Of a stretch of DNA of 64,000 nt, positions 23,063 to 35,420 are shown piece by piece. The DNA lies in the NCBI GenBank assembly GCA_028583605.1, contig CM053333.1, forward strand, positions 14,612,638 to 14,676,637. Reading direction: 5' to 3'. The translations under genes were made by a program, and so were the position numbers. Origin of the DNA: Dastarcus helophoroides (lineage: Eukaryota > Arthropoda > Insecta > Coleoptera > Bothrideridae). Every line of letters starts with the position of its first letter. Positions within the stretch are counted from its first letter, which is position 1. The notes beneath the pieces are model-generated. The model was given only the letters and a program-made list of their open reading frames with translations, was not told where the DNA came from and searched no databases.

Positions 23063-25699
23063 AGGGCCATTGTAAAAAACTCGGTAAAATTAAATTTTGG
23101 AAATTATTGACAGTAAAGTGAACTTTTTTTAAAAGATCATTACATAATTTGTAATATTTTTTTTAAAAAACTGTATTATTTTCTTATGAACGTTGAAAGT
23201 ACCTCTCAAATGAGATTCGCCCGATATTTTAGATTAAATTGAAAACGTTAATTTGTAATTAAGAAAAAAAAAAAGAAAACCTCAGGATTCGTAAAAGTTT
23301 CAATTCTAAATTTTTAGAATAAGTTGAAACTTCGATATTGAAATAAATTGCGAACAAAAATTTTAAAAATTAAAAATGTAAAATGAACATGTTCAGAAAA
23401 AAATGGAAATTTCAAAAGAAAATGCCTAATTCAAATATCAATTTTGATTAAAACATTTTCGAGTTATACAAAAAAAATAGATATCCACTTTTTATTCGAA
23501 GAGGATTAAAATTAAACTAAGAATTAAAGTTAAAATTTCGTATTTTTTTTTGAAAGAAAAAAAATTATTCTTCGAAATTTCGACAAAAAGTCTTGTTTCG
23601 AATTGTGATCGATCCTTTGAAAGATAAGTCATTTCTTGAAAAGCCGAATCTTTGACTTCACTATTAAAATTATTGGAAAAAATAGAAGAAAATTTTGAAA
23701 AAATTGTAAACTCGGAATATTATGGAAAAATTTAGGTATTGATAAAATATTTATGATTTACAAAAAAAAAGGATGCTGTGTTTAATCGAAATTTGGAAAA
23801 ATCAAATTCTGGATCAGGATTTCTTTTTTTTGTTTGTTTGTTTCTAAATAAGTTACGATTTTTTTGACAACTCACAAACTGTATTTAACAAGAAATATAA
23901 CAAATTTCAAGAATAGAGTAGATGTTTCGAAACTATGGCTGAGCTTTTGAAAGAGAAGCCAAAATTTCTAGACAAAGTCAAAAATTTGAGTTCACTATTG
24001 AAATTTTTGGAAAAAAAAAATTGTTTTAATGAAATATTTATTATTCAAAAAAATAGATATGCTAGAGAAATTACTATCCACATTACGAAAAACAAAATTT
24101 CTAAATACTGGACTTTTAAAGTTTTTTTAAAGAACTCAGTTTATTCATAATTCATAAACCGTATTAAAAAATTAATGTAACAAGTTTCGAGAAAAATGTC
24201 AATGTTTCAAGATTGTGGTCAAACCTTTGAAAAATAAGTTACAATTTTTAGAACAAGTCGAAATTTTTAGGTTAGTATTAATATTATTAGAAAAAAAATA
24301 AAAAGTATAAACCCATAATTTTGAATAAAGGTTGAAATTTTGTTAAAATACTCATGATTTATAAAAAAAAACTAGATACATATGCTGTTTTTAATCTAGA
24401 GACATTACAGTGGAAATTTAAAAAAATAGTTTTCCTAGAAGTTGACATTTTGAACTTGAAAACGTTTTATAGACAACAAAAATAATGTTTGAATGCATAA
24501 TTTTCAGAAAAAATTGTAAATTTCCAAAGAATGTATCAAATATTTCGAAATAAAAATTTATTAATTATAAGAAAATACAAATTGCAAGTCTTACATGAAA
24601 TTTGTAAGAAAATTTAGAAACGTGGATTGTTGGAAAAAAAGTTTAAACACGGAATAAAAATTATAAATCAGAAACGAATTCTAAATTTATAAAAATAAAC
24701 ATTGTATTAATAAAAATAGCGTGCTAGTAAGTTTCCCAGTCTCAAGGAAATGTGGCAAGTCAATAATAATAATATAATAGAAATTGTGAGTGCGAACATG
24801 TTTTGAGATTAAAGCTGAAGTGTCCTAAAAAAATGTAGCCCAAAGACAACATTTTTGAGAAAAACAGGTTAAAAAATTTGAGGTCTGTTCTACGTACTCG
24901 TGGTTATTAGTTGGTGTTAGGAGAATTTATCCCCCACATACTCCATGTGCATATTGGAGGTTCCTCTCCAATCATAGTATTTACTTTTTTATCAGGTTAA
25001 CTCCTTCTAGGCCCTCCCTGGGAGAAACACCAATAAATATGAACTTTCATAGATAATTATCCTGGATATTAAAAGGTCAGTTATTATCTTATACTTTCTA
25101 AGTAAAACGAGTATGATTGGTAGTTAAAGTTTTCTTTTGCTTTATTTCCGTTAATATTGCAAAATATCTCACAGTTAGCAAGAAATAAGATTGCTGGAAT
25201 TAAGTAATAAAATATTATCTTTATATGTGGTTTACGTAAATGTAGAAAGTATTAAAAACAAAGTACACTATTGATGGATTTTAAATTAATCTTCTATTAT
25301 ATTATTTATTTTATTGATGAGCTATCAACTGATTCATAAGTATTAACTTTCCATTTGACCTTAGACAGGTACGTTTAGGTTCGCATTGAACTTTGGTAAA
25401 AACCCGATGAAAGGAAGAACGACCTTTAGTAACAAAATAAATTTTTAGAATCATGCGTTACTCTGAATTCTGTCTTTGAATGGAATGAGCTTTGTCATTG
25501 ACGTAAGTAAAACTACGTGTTTAATTATGTAGAAATTCATACTTACCTGCTATCTAAAATCACTTTTTATGTTTCTACAATGGTTTTCTTTCTCTCTTTC
25601 TCTCCCTCACTCTCGTTAAATATCAAATTGAAAGCAAAAATTGTCACTTTGCAAACAGTATTAGGATTAAAACATATATTTTCAGATGTGGAAGTAAAC
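23063..25699. other. A-rich low-complexity spacer
   Basis: 23090-24720 is A-rich motif sequence; the 71-codon ORF at 23935 is Lys/Phe/Asn-rich and has no domain. 24880-25100 is more complex and slightly GC-richer but unrecognised. 25500-25700 has a CT-rich tract (tctctctttctctccctcactctcg). Confidence 0.45.
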
Positions 25700-26471
25700 A
25701 CCAAATGAATAAAAAACATTTTATTTATTTCAAAATCCATACAAAACTTTAAAATAATCTTAATTCATTCAGTTACCTTCCGTGACCCTTTATATTTACA
25801 TGTCTTTTTTTAACAAAAAACTTAGGTATAAAAAATTTTGGCGACTTGACATTGGCATTTGGCAATCTTTATGTAATCAATGTCATTATTTAAGAAATTT
25901 TATCTTACAATAAATTATATAGATGTTTTATATCACATTTTGATAAAATGTTCTATATTTAACATTAAATTAATTCCGTTATCTTAATTTACTTCACTTA
26001 TGCATATAAATTTATATAAATATAACGACCGAAACTGACAACATTAACAATAAAAAGCAGTCTTAATTTTCGTATTTACACATTTTGAAGTTAAAAGGTT
26101 TAGCCATTTTTAAATTAGTTCTTGAGCTATTTCCTTACAAAATATAGATATAAAATCAAAAAGGAACATAAAATAGAATTCAAGTCGGTTCAACACTGCA
26201 TAAAATATATAATACACTAAATAAGTGTAAATAAACTATGTTCAAAAAATCGAGTTGAAACATATTTTTGGTTTATCCAACAAAACACAAGTTCTTGTGT
26301 AACTTTGGCAACATAAAATAAATAGATAAGTAGATGATACAGTTCCATTCCATATCATACAAAATTTGAGGCACCTTATTGGCACATTTAAAACACACTA
26401 TTATAGGAACCTGCTCCTTAAGTCCTCTAACGTTATTATCACAAAACTATTCATATATTCAATATCGTTCA
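25700..26471 (-). other. Probable 3' UTR of the windpipe-like gene
   Basis: This lies directly downstream of the minus-strand TGA. It is A/T-rich with no ORF on that strand. Minus-strand AATAAA signals occur at 25720-25729 among other sites, so the transcript end is uncertain. Confidence 0.45.
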
Positions 26472-28061
26472 TCAACCTACAGTTGTTGTTACAATTTCCC
26501 CATCACTATTTAAGGATCTATGAACTAACAATGGTGTCTTAGGAACTGAGTCTGGAAGATCAATCACTTTCGTCGTAACGCGCTCTTTGGGAGGAGTAAG
26601 CTCCTCTTTAGGTCGAATCTCCACGGAATCCTCCTGATTACTAAGAGAATCATCCAAAGGTAAATTACCTTGTCTAGCCTCATCAACAGCCCGAGTTCCA
26701 TTACCGTTAATCAACGGTGTCTTCTCAGCCGACGTTCCTTTCTCATTAACTGGTTTTTCAATATGACCCCCGTTTGTATTCTCGTTGAGAGTTTTCATTT
26801 CCTGACATTTAGCATCTTCAAGTAAAGAATTCCTCCTAGGCGATCCCTTCTTCTGCTTATTCCCCCGCCTTCTAACCACAAAACAAACCGTTAAGGCTAT
26901 TAAAACCAAAGACACAATTCCCACGATAAAATAAGTGTAACTATCCGAGCTGCTTCCAACAGAAGCTCGCTCAAGTTGCCCAATTTTTGTTGCATTTGTG
27001 GAAATCAATTCGCCGTCTTTATCACTAGCTTTTTCGGTTGACGATTCTTCTTTTGGAGAAGTCGCCAAATCTGGTGTAATCTCACTGCTACTAACAGCAC
27101 CCTCTGTGGTTTCTACCTCGCTTTCCTTTGGATTGCCAAAGAGGTCTCCAAACACAATTTTAAACTGTTCCCTGAGTGTAGGGGGTGGGGACGCATGTTG
27201 CTCATCGTTGCTACCCACAGGGTCAGGCGTCGAGCAATTCGATATACAAGCTTTCGGAAGTTCGAAATCACCGCTACCTTCATCACCACTACCCTCAAAA
27301 TCATTAAAAAGATTATCCATCTTGCTTTCTTCCCCTTGCTCAATCTTAGGAGTTTTGGTATCCGTCCTCATGAATTCCTGATCATCACTATCATGTGTTT
27401 CCTCAGCTTCAATAACTCCTTGATCCCCCATCATCAGGTTGAGAAGGTTACTAGTTATCACAGAGCAGTTCAATGAACTAACCGATCGTCCTGAGAATTC
27501 AGGCGTATACTGACATGTTACGTCCTCTGGAATATGAACGTGTTTCTTGAGTTCTTTAAAGTTAGATACAGTGTCGCAATCACACACAACAGGATTGTTG
27601 TTCAAATGCAACGTTTTGAGTGCTTTCAAGCTACTCCAGTCTTTTGGTATATGAGCAATGGAATTCCATGAAAGATCCAAGATTTCCAAACTTTTTGGAA
27701 ACGAAGTTGCCCTAAGGTCCTCGATATCGTTATGTCTTAGATTTAAATACTTCAATTTCGGCAAATATGGAAAGTGTGATGTTGAATCGATGTTGTTGAA
27801 GGATAGATCTAGCGAACGAAGGTTCTTGAAATATTTAATTCTTGGGTCTATTTCTCTTTGGGCTGAATCACTTAAATCCAGATATTTGATGTCATACAAG
27901 AGCTTGGTATGACTAGTAGTTAGGAAGTCTAATGACGAACATTTGGCTTTTATGTGTTCTTTAACGATCACTTCGCACTTGCAGTACTCTGGGCATGGAA
28001 GTATATGGGCGGTTTGACTCGCTTGCAAAGCGCTAAGGAATAGTAGAATTTTTTTCCACAT
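26472..28061 (-). CDS. wdp: Windpipe-like LRR transmembrane chondroitin sulfate proteoglycan
   Basis: The product is 529 residues. A signal peptide covers 1-18 (WKKILLFLSALQASQTA). The LRR N-terminal cap has cysteines at ~23, 27, 29 and 41. About four LRRs follow at ~55-155 (LDLSFNNI, LNLRHNDI, LDLSWNSI, LHLNNNP). The C-terminal cap starts VVCDCDTV at ~158. An acidic juxtamembrane region holds two glycosaminoglycan-type Ser-Gly sites (EGSGDEGSGDFE, ~257-267). A membrane segment lies at ~376-396, then a basic stop-transfer RRRGNKQKK and a long cytoplasmic tail ending LLVHRSLNSDGEIVTTTVG. Drosophila Windpipe is a small LRR protein with chondroitin sulfate chains that restrains JAK/STAT and Hedgehog signalling; domain order, the acidic SG cluster and the tail motif agree. 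The start is the ATG at 28061, six bases after a splice acceptor; an in-frame TTG at 28076 lies in the intron. The whole coding sequence is in one exon. Confidence 0.8.
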   Translation of the reverse strand: MWKKILLFLSALQASQTAHILPCPEYCKCEVIVKEHIKAKCSSLDFLTTSHTKLLYDIKYLDLSDSAQREIDPRIKYFKNLRSLDLSFNNIDSTSHFPYLPKLKYLNLRHNDIEDLRATSFPKSLEILDLSWNSIAHIPKDWSSLKALKTLHLNNNPVVCDCDTVSNFKELKKHVHIPEDVTCQYTPEFSGRSVSSLNCSVITSNLLNLMMGDQGVIEAEETHDSDDQEFMRTDTKTPKIEQGEESKMDNLFNDFEGSGDEGSGDFELPKACISNCSTPDPVGSNDEQHASPPPTLREQFKIVFGDLFGNPKESEVETTEGAVSSSEITPDLATSPKEESSTEKASDKDGELISTNATKIGQLERASVGSSSDSYTYFIVGIVSLVLIALTVCFVVRRRGNKQKKGSPRRNSLLEDAKCQEMKTLNENTNGGHIEKPVNEKGTSAEKTPLINGNGTRAVDEARQGNLPLDDSLSNQEDSVEIRPKEELTPPKERVTTKVIDLPDSVPKTPLLVHRSLNSDGEIVTTTVG

Positions 28062-28067
28062 TGTGAT

Positions 28068-28085
28068 CTGTAACAAAAATCAGTT
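28068..28085 (-). other. 3' splice acceptor in the wdp 5' UTR
   Basis: On the minus strand, tttttgttacag precedes atcacaATG. The coding exon therefore starts at 28067, and at least one non-coding 5' exon lies at higher coordinates. Confidence 0.65.
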
Positions 28086-29080
28086 GTTAATGTCGCTATT
28101 CTTTGAGGCAAAACTGTAGTATACCTCGACTGCTTATGTGGAGAAGTTTCGATTGTAATGAAACATAATCTTAGGTTAGATATTTACATTCATTAGCTTA
28201 TCTACTATTATTCACTTCACTTTTATATGAAGTAAAATGTGAGCAAAGGTTGTTATGACTAATTGTCATGATTTGTTATCAAAGATGAGCGATATAAACG
28301 AATTATAAAATGAATTTTGCACTTTGACGGCTCTTGTACGTTCATTACTAATTAATTGTACATGTGGTTTATAAAATATTACATGGTGTCTGACTGACAT
28401 TATAAAGCAAGCGAATATAATAACTGGGAAAGCAGTAGTAATTATTTGAAAGACAACTTTCTGGTGTCGATATATTTTTTTTTTAACCAAAGGATGCCAG
28501 AAATCAGAAACCAGAAACAGTAATTGTTCTTTCTTGAAATAACTTTAGGGGCAGTTTTCAAAACATATCATTGGGTAAATTAAATTTAAAAAATATCCCG
28601 GTGCACCAGCTTGCCAAAACTTGTTAATGTGTGATTTTGATGTGAACTATTTTTAATGGAGAGTCGGAAGATGGTTCCCTAACCTCTTCGACAAATGATG
28701 TTTTTGGCTTTTCTTTACAAAGGCTTTGACTATTCGATACGCTGGCACCAGATGTTTTTTTTGCCAATTTTTAAAGAACGTTTGTTAAAATTCAGGTCTT
28801 AAAAACAGAAAGGAATATAAATGCTACATATAAATACTACGTTGTAAGTAACTAAGAAAATTACCTTATTCGACATTTTTTGTAAGCACCAGACCAGGTT
28901 TGATGTTTGGTAAAGCAGAGAGTTATACAATTTTTCATTTTAAAATCTTTACTTCATATATTTAAAACTTTTTTAAAGCAATAATTTATTGAAATGATTG
29001 AAAACTACTGAAAAATTTCTTTAAAATTTCAAATTGACACACAACCAACATTCTTCTTTAAAAATATTCAGACAACATTC
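28086..29080. other. Intron or spacer upstream of wdp
   Basis: No supported exon or repeat. A promoter cannot be placed from sequence alone. The 74-codon minus-strand ORF at 28266-28490 shows no domain. Confidence 0.35.
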
Positions 29081-30515
29081 TACAGATTGAACCAAATTTC
29101 ATTTCCCCTACAGGGAACTCGGAAACCATTAGAGATACAAGGAAGCTTAAATGGGCAAAATAGTGCAATGCCTAACAATATTCCGCTGAGAAAATACATG
29201 AATTTCAATTCGTCTTGATTTTATTTAGAAAAAACTGAAAATCGCTATTTTTAATAATTAGTAACTTGTTTATTTGAAGTCCGATCGAAAAAAATAAAAA
29301 ACTGTAATAAGTTGTTTTTTAGGACCTTTTCATTGGTGTACGTTATTTTTTCTAAATTCAAATGTTTTTGAGAAAATTATACAAACTTCATTATTTCTTA
29401 CAGAAGTCATATTAAATTTTTTCATTTTCGAATTCAGCATATTTTTTTGATTAATTTGATGTATGTCATTGCATACTTTAAATGTGGCAAAGTGTGTTAA
29501 ATAAAGTAGTTTATTATTTAAAATAAAAATAAATCATATTAAGTAATTCAATCGCTATAGCTACTAATAATAAAAAACACAGTCCCTAAAAAAGCAATAG
29601 TTAATATTGTCACAAACTGCATAATATGGAAATATTTATTAATACTCTGATTCTCTTTAAATGACGTAATTCTCAGAACATTTTAAGATTTTTATTAGGA
29701 GCGACTTTCCCATGACTCATACCCAAGTGTGCGTTCTAGACTTCTCTAGAAGTTAAGTATTCTAAGACGGAAAATGTGCCTAAATATGACAGTTATTTCT
29801 AATGTTAGTTAGTTAGATATTTCACGTTACACGAGTAAGTATTCAAAGTTAAAATAATTTTTGTAAAAATTGTCGACAAAATTTTAAAACATCTACACAT
29901 TTTCATAGAATTACATCATTTAAAGGGGTGCATGCATGTTACGATTATGCTAATAACTGTTTCAATATTGCACAGTTTGTTACAATATCTTTGGTTTTTT
30001 AAAAATAATTATTACGTAATTAGGTACTGAATTTTTATTATTTAAAATTATGGCATTTGCATCGCGTACTATAATTTTTTTGTTTAAAAATAATAAATTA
30101 TTTCATTTAACTCACTTTGCCACATTTGAAGCATGGCATGTCCTATATCAAATTTATCAGAAAAATATGCTGAATTTGAAAATAATAACATTCAATATGG
30201 CATCCATAAGAAATAACAAAGTTGACATAATTTTCTTGGAAACAGTTGAATTTAGAAAAATATAACATGTACCAATGAAAAGACCTTAAAAACAACTAAT
30301 AGCGGTTTTTGAATTTTTCAGTCGTACTTTACATAAACAAGTGATATTTAAAAATGGCGATTTTCAGTTTTTTCTAAATAAAATCAAGACGAGTTGGAAT
30401 TCAATTGTTTTCTCAAGGAATATTATTAGGTATTAAATTCTGCACTACTTTGCCCATTCAGGCTTCCTTGTATCTCTGGTTTACGTAGTGGAAATCAAAT
30501 TTGGTTCAACCTGTA
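29081..30515. repeat. Foldback element with ~440-bp diverged inverted arms
   Basis: 29081-~29530 and ~30070-30515 are reverse complements at an estimated 75-80% identity. Matching landmarks run in mirrored order: tgaaccaaattt, gatacaaggaagc, tcgtcttgattttatttag, aaaaactgaaaatcgc, cttttcattggt, gaattcagcatattttt, and caaatgtggcaaagt. The ~540-base centre has no transposase. The 71-codon ORF at 30050 lies in an arm and is not a convincing gene. It may be two inverted copies of one repeat or a foldback/long-TIR transposon. Confidence 0.8.
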
Positions 30516-31859
30516 TAGCGTCGAACGCACTTACAAAGCACTTCGCGGCATTGTGCATGAAACATACAAGAAAAATTAGAGTTTAGTAAAGAAATGTGGC
30601 TGACTTACTTTCTATAGTTTTTTAACATTATTTATATTTACTAATATTCTTAATTTCAATTAATTTTACTGATTCCCCTATATACTCTTGATTTTGCGAA
30701 TTAAGGGCAAGTTTTAGATGAAAATGAATTTTTTAACACGAACTTTAAATTTATAAAACAACTAAACATTTCGAGAAAAAAGTCAAAATTTTAAAAAACA
30801 AATGTCAATGCTAACTCAAAAATTCGAAAAAATAAATCAAACTCGTGTAACTCTCATGAGTTGTGACCTTTTCTCATAATTCCAATTAATTACACTTCCA
30901 ATTTCCAACTTTTTCTTAAATTAAGTTTACTTTGCTTAAATTAAAGAAAAATGTGAAAATGGTGTAAACGTGCAATTATGAGAAAATGTTACAATTTGGG
31001 TAACATTCAGAATTTACAAAAACATGGAATTTAACATCAAAATATCTAAGACTTTCTAAGAGAAAAATCGAAATTTGTAAATGAAGCTAAACATTTAGCA
31101 AAATATATTGGGTGCGCAATAAACTTTAGGGGAAGGAAGTAAAAATTGAAACAGAAAAATTTGAAAAAAAAAATTTTAATTTTTCAAGAAACAACATTAC
31201 TTTATGTTAATCAAAATAAATTCTCGAAATATCGAATTTACAAAAAAAATACAGGAAAGTACAAATTAATAATATAAACTTGGAATTATGTAAAATAATT
31301 CGAAATTTCGAGAGAAAAACCTCCGAATTTATAAAACATTCTAATATTGTTGAAAAAAATTGTAATATGTCAAATAAAGTCTAGCGATTGACTTGGTCAA
31401 ATTGAATTTAATATCCCAAGGCCTAACACTCGTTACCCTATAACATTCTCACTCACTCATCATAATAGCCGGTTGTCTCGTCTCCCACAAATGTTGACAT
31501 CATAGTAATTTTAGTCCTCCACATATTAAAAAAATTCAATTGATGTTCACTAAATATATACATATTTATTATTCTGTTCACTAGATTTTTAATGTTATTA
31601 TTTTACTGTAGTGCACTTATCTTGTATTTAAAGTTATTCATATTTAATATTTATCCATTACAATTACAAGCTGATTTATTAGATTATTGCAAATAAATAA
31701 TGAAATAAATAAATAAATAAACTGAAACTTCACGAAAAAAATTAAAATATAGATATTATGATATAAACTCAAAAGGTCAAGAGAAAGGTAAAATGACAAT
31801 TATTATATGTTCTGTAATGAAACAGTCGAACATGCAGCAGTTAAAAATGTTTATAACCA
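30516..31859. other. A-rich spacer
   Basis: 30680-31400 is A-rich motif sequence. A short complex patch lies at 31380-31520. Nothing is recognised. Confidence 0.4.
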
Positions 31860-31861
31860 AC

Positions 31862-31912
31862 AACCATAGATCGGTTTTGGTCATCCTTCCTTGATCTCAT
31901 CAGTATAATATT
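31862..31912 (-). ncRNA. Decayed hammerhead ribozyme, G12-to-A family
   Basis: On the minus strand the core CTGATGA (31903-31897) is intact. Stem II gatca...tgacc encloses aaggaagga, with one mismatch. The second core strand reads AAAA instead of GAAA, then a near-palindromic stem III accgat and cleavage base C. Stem I pairs attata with tatggt using G-U pairs. The flanking sequence (tatggttgttggttataaacattttt) matches the copy at 44833, so both belong to one repeat family. Loss of the catalytic guanine predicts no or very low activity. Confidence 0.6.
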
Positions 31913-32159
31913 TCTCCAGAGATTTCTCCAACTTATTATCATTGGTCAGCCAGATAAGTAGCCAGGAGACGTGAATTCCATTAAGTGATTTTCGACTTCC
32001 TCTCTCTTACGAGGAACATTTTTACTATATGCTAATTAAAGCAATTATTGCCGAGAATTACAACCAGGTTATGTAGAATGTATTTAAAGTCGTAAAGATC
32101 ACAAGCACTGAAGTATCTAAAAGTAGAAATCAGTAAAAAAAGTCGAAATTTCAGAAAAC
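31913..32159. other. Spacer between hammerhead relic and GC-rich insert
   Basis: No ORF or repeat structure is recognised. It may include the rest of the repeat that carries the hammerhead relic. Confidence 0.3.
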
Positions 32160-32331
32160 AAAGCATGAACGGATTCAAGGGAGTACGGGACGGGGGTACG
32201 TGTTGCTCCTCCCCGCCCCAAACGACGTACACTATTCATATAAAAGCCTAGAAACCTACAGAACTTATGAGAACATCCCTTCCTCATCTGACCTTTACCC
32301 CCCCCCAGAAACATGTGTGGATCTGTCCTTG
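32160..32331. repeat. GC-rich patch ending in a hAT-type terminus
   Basis: The right end, reverse complemented, reads caaggacagatccacac and continues through a G run (C9-10 on the plus strand at ~32299-32307). This resembles the CAGGGGCGGATCCA terminus plus G-run of non-autonomous hAT elements. The left end is not identified. Confidence 0.35.
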
Positions 32332-35279
32332 AATAAAAGTAAGCTGATAGTAACTAAACCGATTGGGTAGAACGCAAAAATCTAAAAAAAATTCAACAAT
32401 TTAGATTTAAAAAATTATCTAGAAATTTCAAGATTATGAAGAATACAACTTTTGAAAATGTTGAGCTCATATCCCAAATTAAAAAAAAAACAACAAAAAT
32501 GTGATTGCATTTTCAGCTTTGAAATAAAAAAATGTAAATATCTAGAAAACACTCAAAATAAAATAATTCTTCATAGTTCGGATTAAACTTGAGATTAAAT
32601 AAAAATTTCTAAAATGACGACCAATTCTGTAAAAAAAATCGAAACTTGCATTTTAAAATCATTCATAATATCAACGGAATAAAATGTCAATATAAAGATT
32701 GTAATTTTGAGTTTATAATAAAAAAATAATAATAAACTTGGAACGTAGAAATTTTGGAATAAGACTCAAAATTACTTAGGAAATATTGATTCGCAAATTC
32801 GAAAAATCAATTGAAAGTTAAAATTTTAGAGAAATAAATGCAAATTATAATTGTAAAGTAGTCATTCATAAACTATATTTTAAAATTATCAAATGGAAGC
32901 AATTTAAAAACAATAATCAAAGTTTCAAAATGAAAGTCAAATGATCTAGAAAAGGTCGAAATTTTAGGAAAAAAATAAAAATTGAAAGTGCGAATTTTGA
33001 GAAGAATGTCGAAAAGAAAAATCTTTCGTCGAAATTCCTAATAATAATAATAATCAAGATTATCAGTAAGAAACTAAGACTCATTTTTGCCAAATTAAAC
33101 TTTTTCTGAAAATTTGGACTTTTTTGAAAGCACCCCTTTTTCTAATTTTGGCGTATTTGAAAATCTTATGCTTTTTCAAGATTTCGACTTTTTTCAAAAT
33201 GTCGCATTTTTAAGAATTCTATATTTTTAAAAAATTCGAATTTTTTGTAAATATTCGAGTTACGACTTTACTAAAAAGTCTAATTTTATTTGAAAATTTT
33301 GACTATTTTGTAAAGTTGACTTTTTTTTGAAAATTTCGCCCTTTTTCAGTATTTTGCTTTTTTAAAAATTCGAACTTTATTCAAAATTTTGGCTTTCTCT
33401 AAATTTCAAAATTTACGTAAAATCACCAGCTATCAGTGCCTGGTTTTTATTTCCCTATTATTTCAAATTTGTTTTCATATTCCATGTAATAAAAAACCCA
33501 ACCTGTCATGAGGTCAGTCAGGTTTGAAGAATTTTTTAATTATTTAATAAATTAATCAAGAGTTGTCTTTTTTTAACAATTTGCATACTTTTTCAAAACG
33601 TAAATGAAAAACTGTATAATTAGGTAATTTTCAGTTGTTTTAACAGTTAATTTTCAAATTTATTTTAATATAATTAAAATAGATGCAAGGAAACACAACA
33701 ATGTTAATGTTAACAAAGTATTTTTTAAGTTATCAAACAAAGGATGTACTCTTGATGTTATTGTATGTTGTTTTGGGATTGCGGTTTTAGTTTAGATACC
33801 AATAAATCGATAATAGTTTTCGAGAATACAAAGTTGACAGGCCGGATTGTGCAATCTTTAAACATCACGTTCGACTTTATCTTTATCCAAATTCCCACTT
33901 TCTTTGACTCGACATGTCGAGTGAAAAGCAACAATCCTTGTGGAAATAAGTGTAAATTTATGTTTGATTAGTGATATGAATTGCAAAATTTTCACGTAGC
34001 CATTCAAACTAAATATTAATGTCATTATGTAAACTGAACTTTGGAATTTGCATTATGTTTTGTGTCAAATATCTGGTGACAAATTTAAAGATTATTTAGT
34101 TAAAAAGTTATATACATATACAAACATATATTTACGTGTATTTGTCGTTATAACGTCTTTTGCATTAATTGTTTTATAACCTTTCTAATAAATTAAACCA
34201 GTTTGATTATGTATTCGAATTTTTCGTTGTACAACACTGAAAGATAACAATTGATATTCATATTTGGTTAAGTATGCTCAGTAAATATATATTTTCATTC
34301 TTACACTTTCATGCGGATATCAGTCGGTTAAAATTAAACAAGTTTTATTGACTTATTTAAAATTTTAGATACGTTTTTCGATAAATAAACATTAATGTAC
34401 GTCATTAGGTCAAAAGGATAAATGAAAATTAAACTTCTAACGCGGTGCAATGTTTAACTTGAAAAAGATCCGTTGCAAGTTAATGGACATTTTCTAGCCA
34501 TTGTATACTTGGAATGTCATTCCTTATACAGAAGAAAACGATAAAAGCTTGCCTTGAAAATGGAGTGAGAGTATGTATATGTAAATTTTTCTAGAGAAGA
34601 ACGCAAGAACGAACAACTTGTGAGAGTCAGTATTTGCAGTAAACATATCCAGTTAGCAAATTGTTGTGTACAGCTATGGAAAATACTACTTTGACGTACC
34701 AAAACGAGACCACTGCTTTCTAAATTAAGTTTATGTCGCATGATTCACGTACAAAAGGTAAAGAACACGTAGCTAGCCACCGAGATAACGGTATACCTAA
34801 ATCTTACCATTTAACACTCAGCCTCGCGAAATGAGAAGCCGATACTTGCAAAAAATTGCCTAATTGTCTGACATACATGAGTCACACGAAATTATTATAA
34901 CAAGGACGAAATAAGGCTCACACTGTAGCACTACGATTGCTTGTTCAATATTTATACATAAATAAAAAGCTGGTTCCAAAATATCGCAAAGGTAGAGATA
35001 ATTTCAGTCATGATTAACTCAGGTACATCCATCATTCGAAGACACGTATTACTAGATAAAGTATGAGAAATAACCTACTTTATAAGCTTTTTTTCTAAAA
35101 AGTAAAAACTACTTTTCATGATCGGGGAGTATTGGTTTTTAATATGATGACATTTTTATACGAAGAATGTTTCAATTCAGAGATAACTTTAGGTTTATTA
35201 CGGGGTCACCAGCAAATGAAGCATAATTTCCAATTCAATTGTTATGCTAAATTCTTCCATCAATTGATCTATTTATAAG
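32332..35279. other. Spacer, partly low complexity
   Basis: 32370-33090 is A-rich and 33090-33460 is T-rich motif sequence, with a sharp polarity switch near 33090. 33460-35280 is complex A/T-rich sequence with short ORFs only (33765, 34517), none recognisable. Confidence 0.4.
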
Positions 35280-35420
35280 GCCTGCCAGGGCCCTATTAAG
35301 CTTTTACGGGGATCGGAAGTCTTTTCCCCAAGTATGATATGAGGTCCCACAGGACCATCGGGCCCCGGGATTCCTAGGTATGCGACCCCGAGGCTGGACC
35401 TCCAAACCTCCTCCCTCTTA
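35280..35420. other. Anomalous GC-rich patch
   Basis: About 55-60% GC against roughly 28% in the flanks, with gggccc and ccccgggg words. No ORF with a known domain (a 69-codon ORF starts at 35380). It is probably the remnant of an unidentified inserted element. Confidence 0.35.

Noticed and set aside
26998..27912. Plus-strand and alternate-frame ORFs within wdp
   Set aside because: They are shadows of the real coding frame, Ser/Leu-rich and without domains.
28062..28076. Extension of wdp to an in-frame TTG at 28076
   Set aside because: It crosses a splice acceptor and uses a non-ATG codon; the ATG at 28061 begins a good signal peptide.
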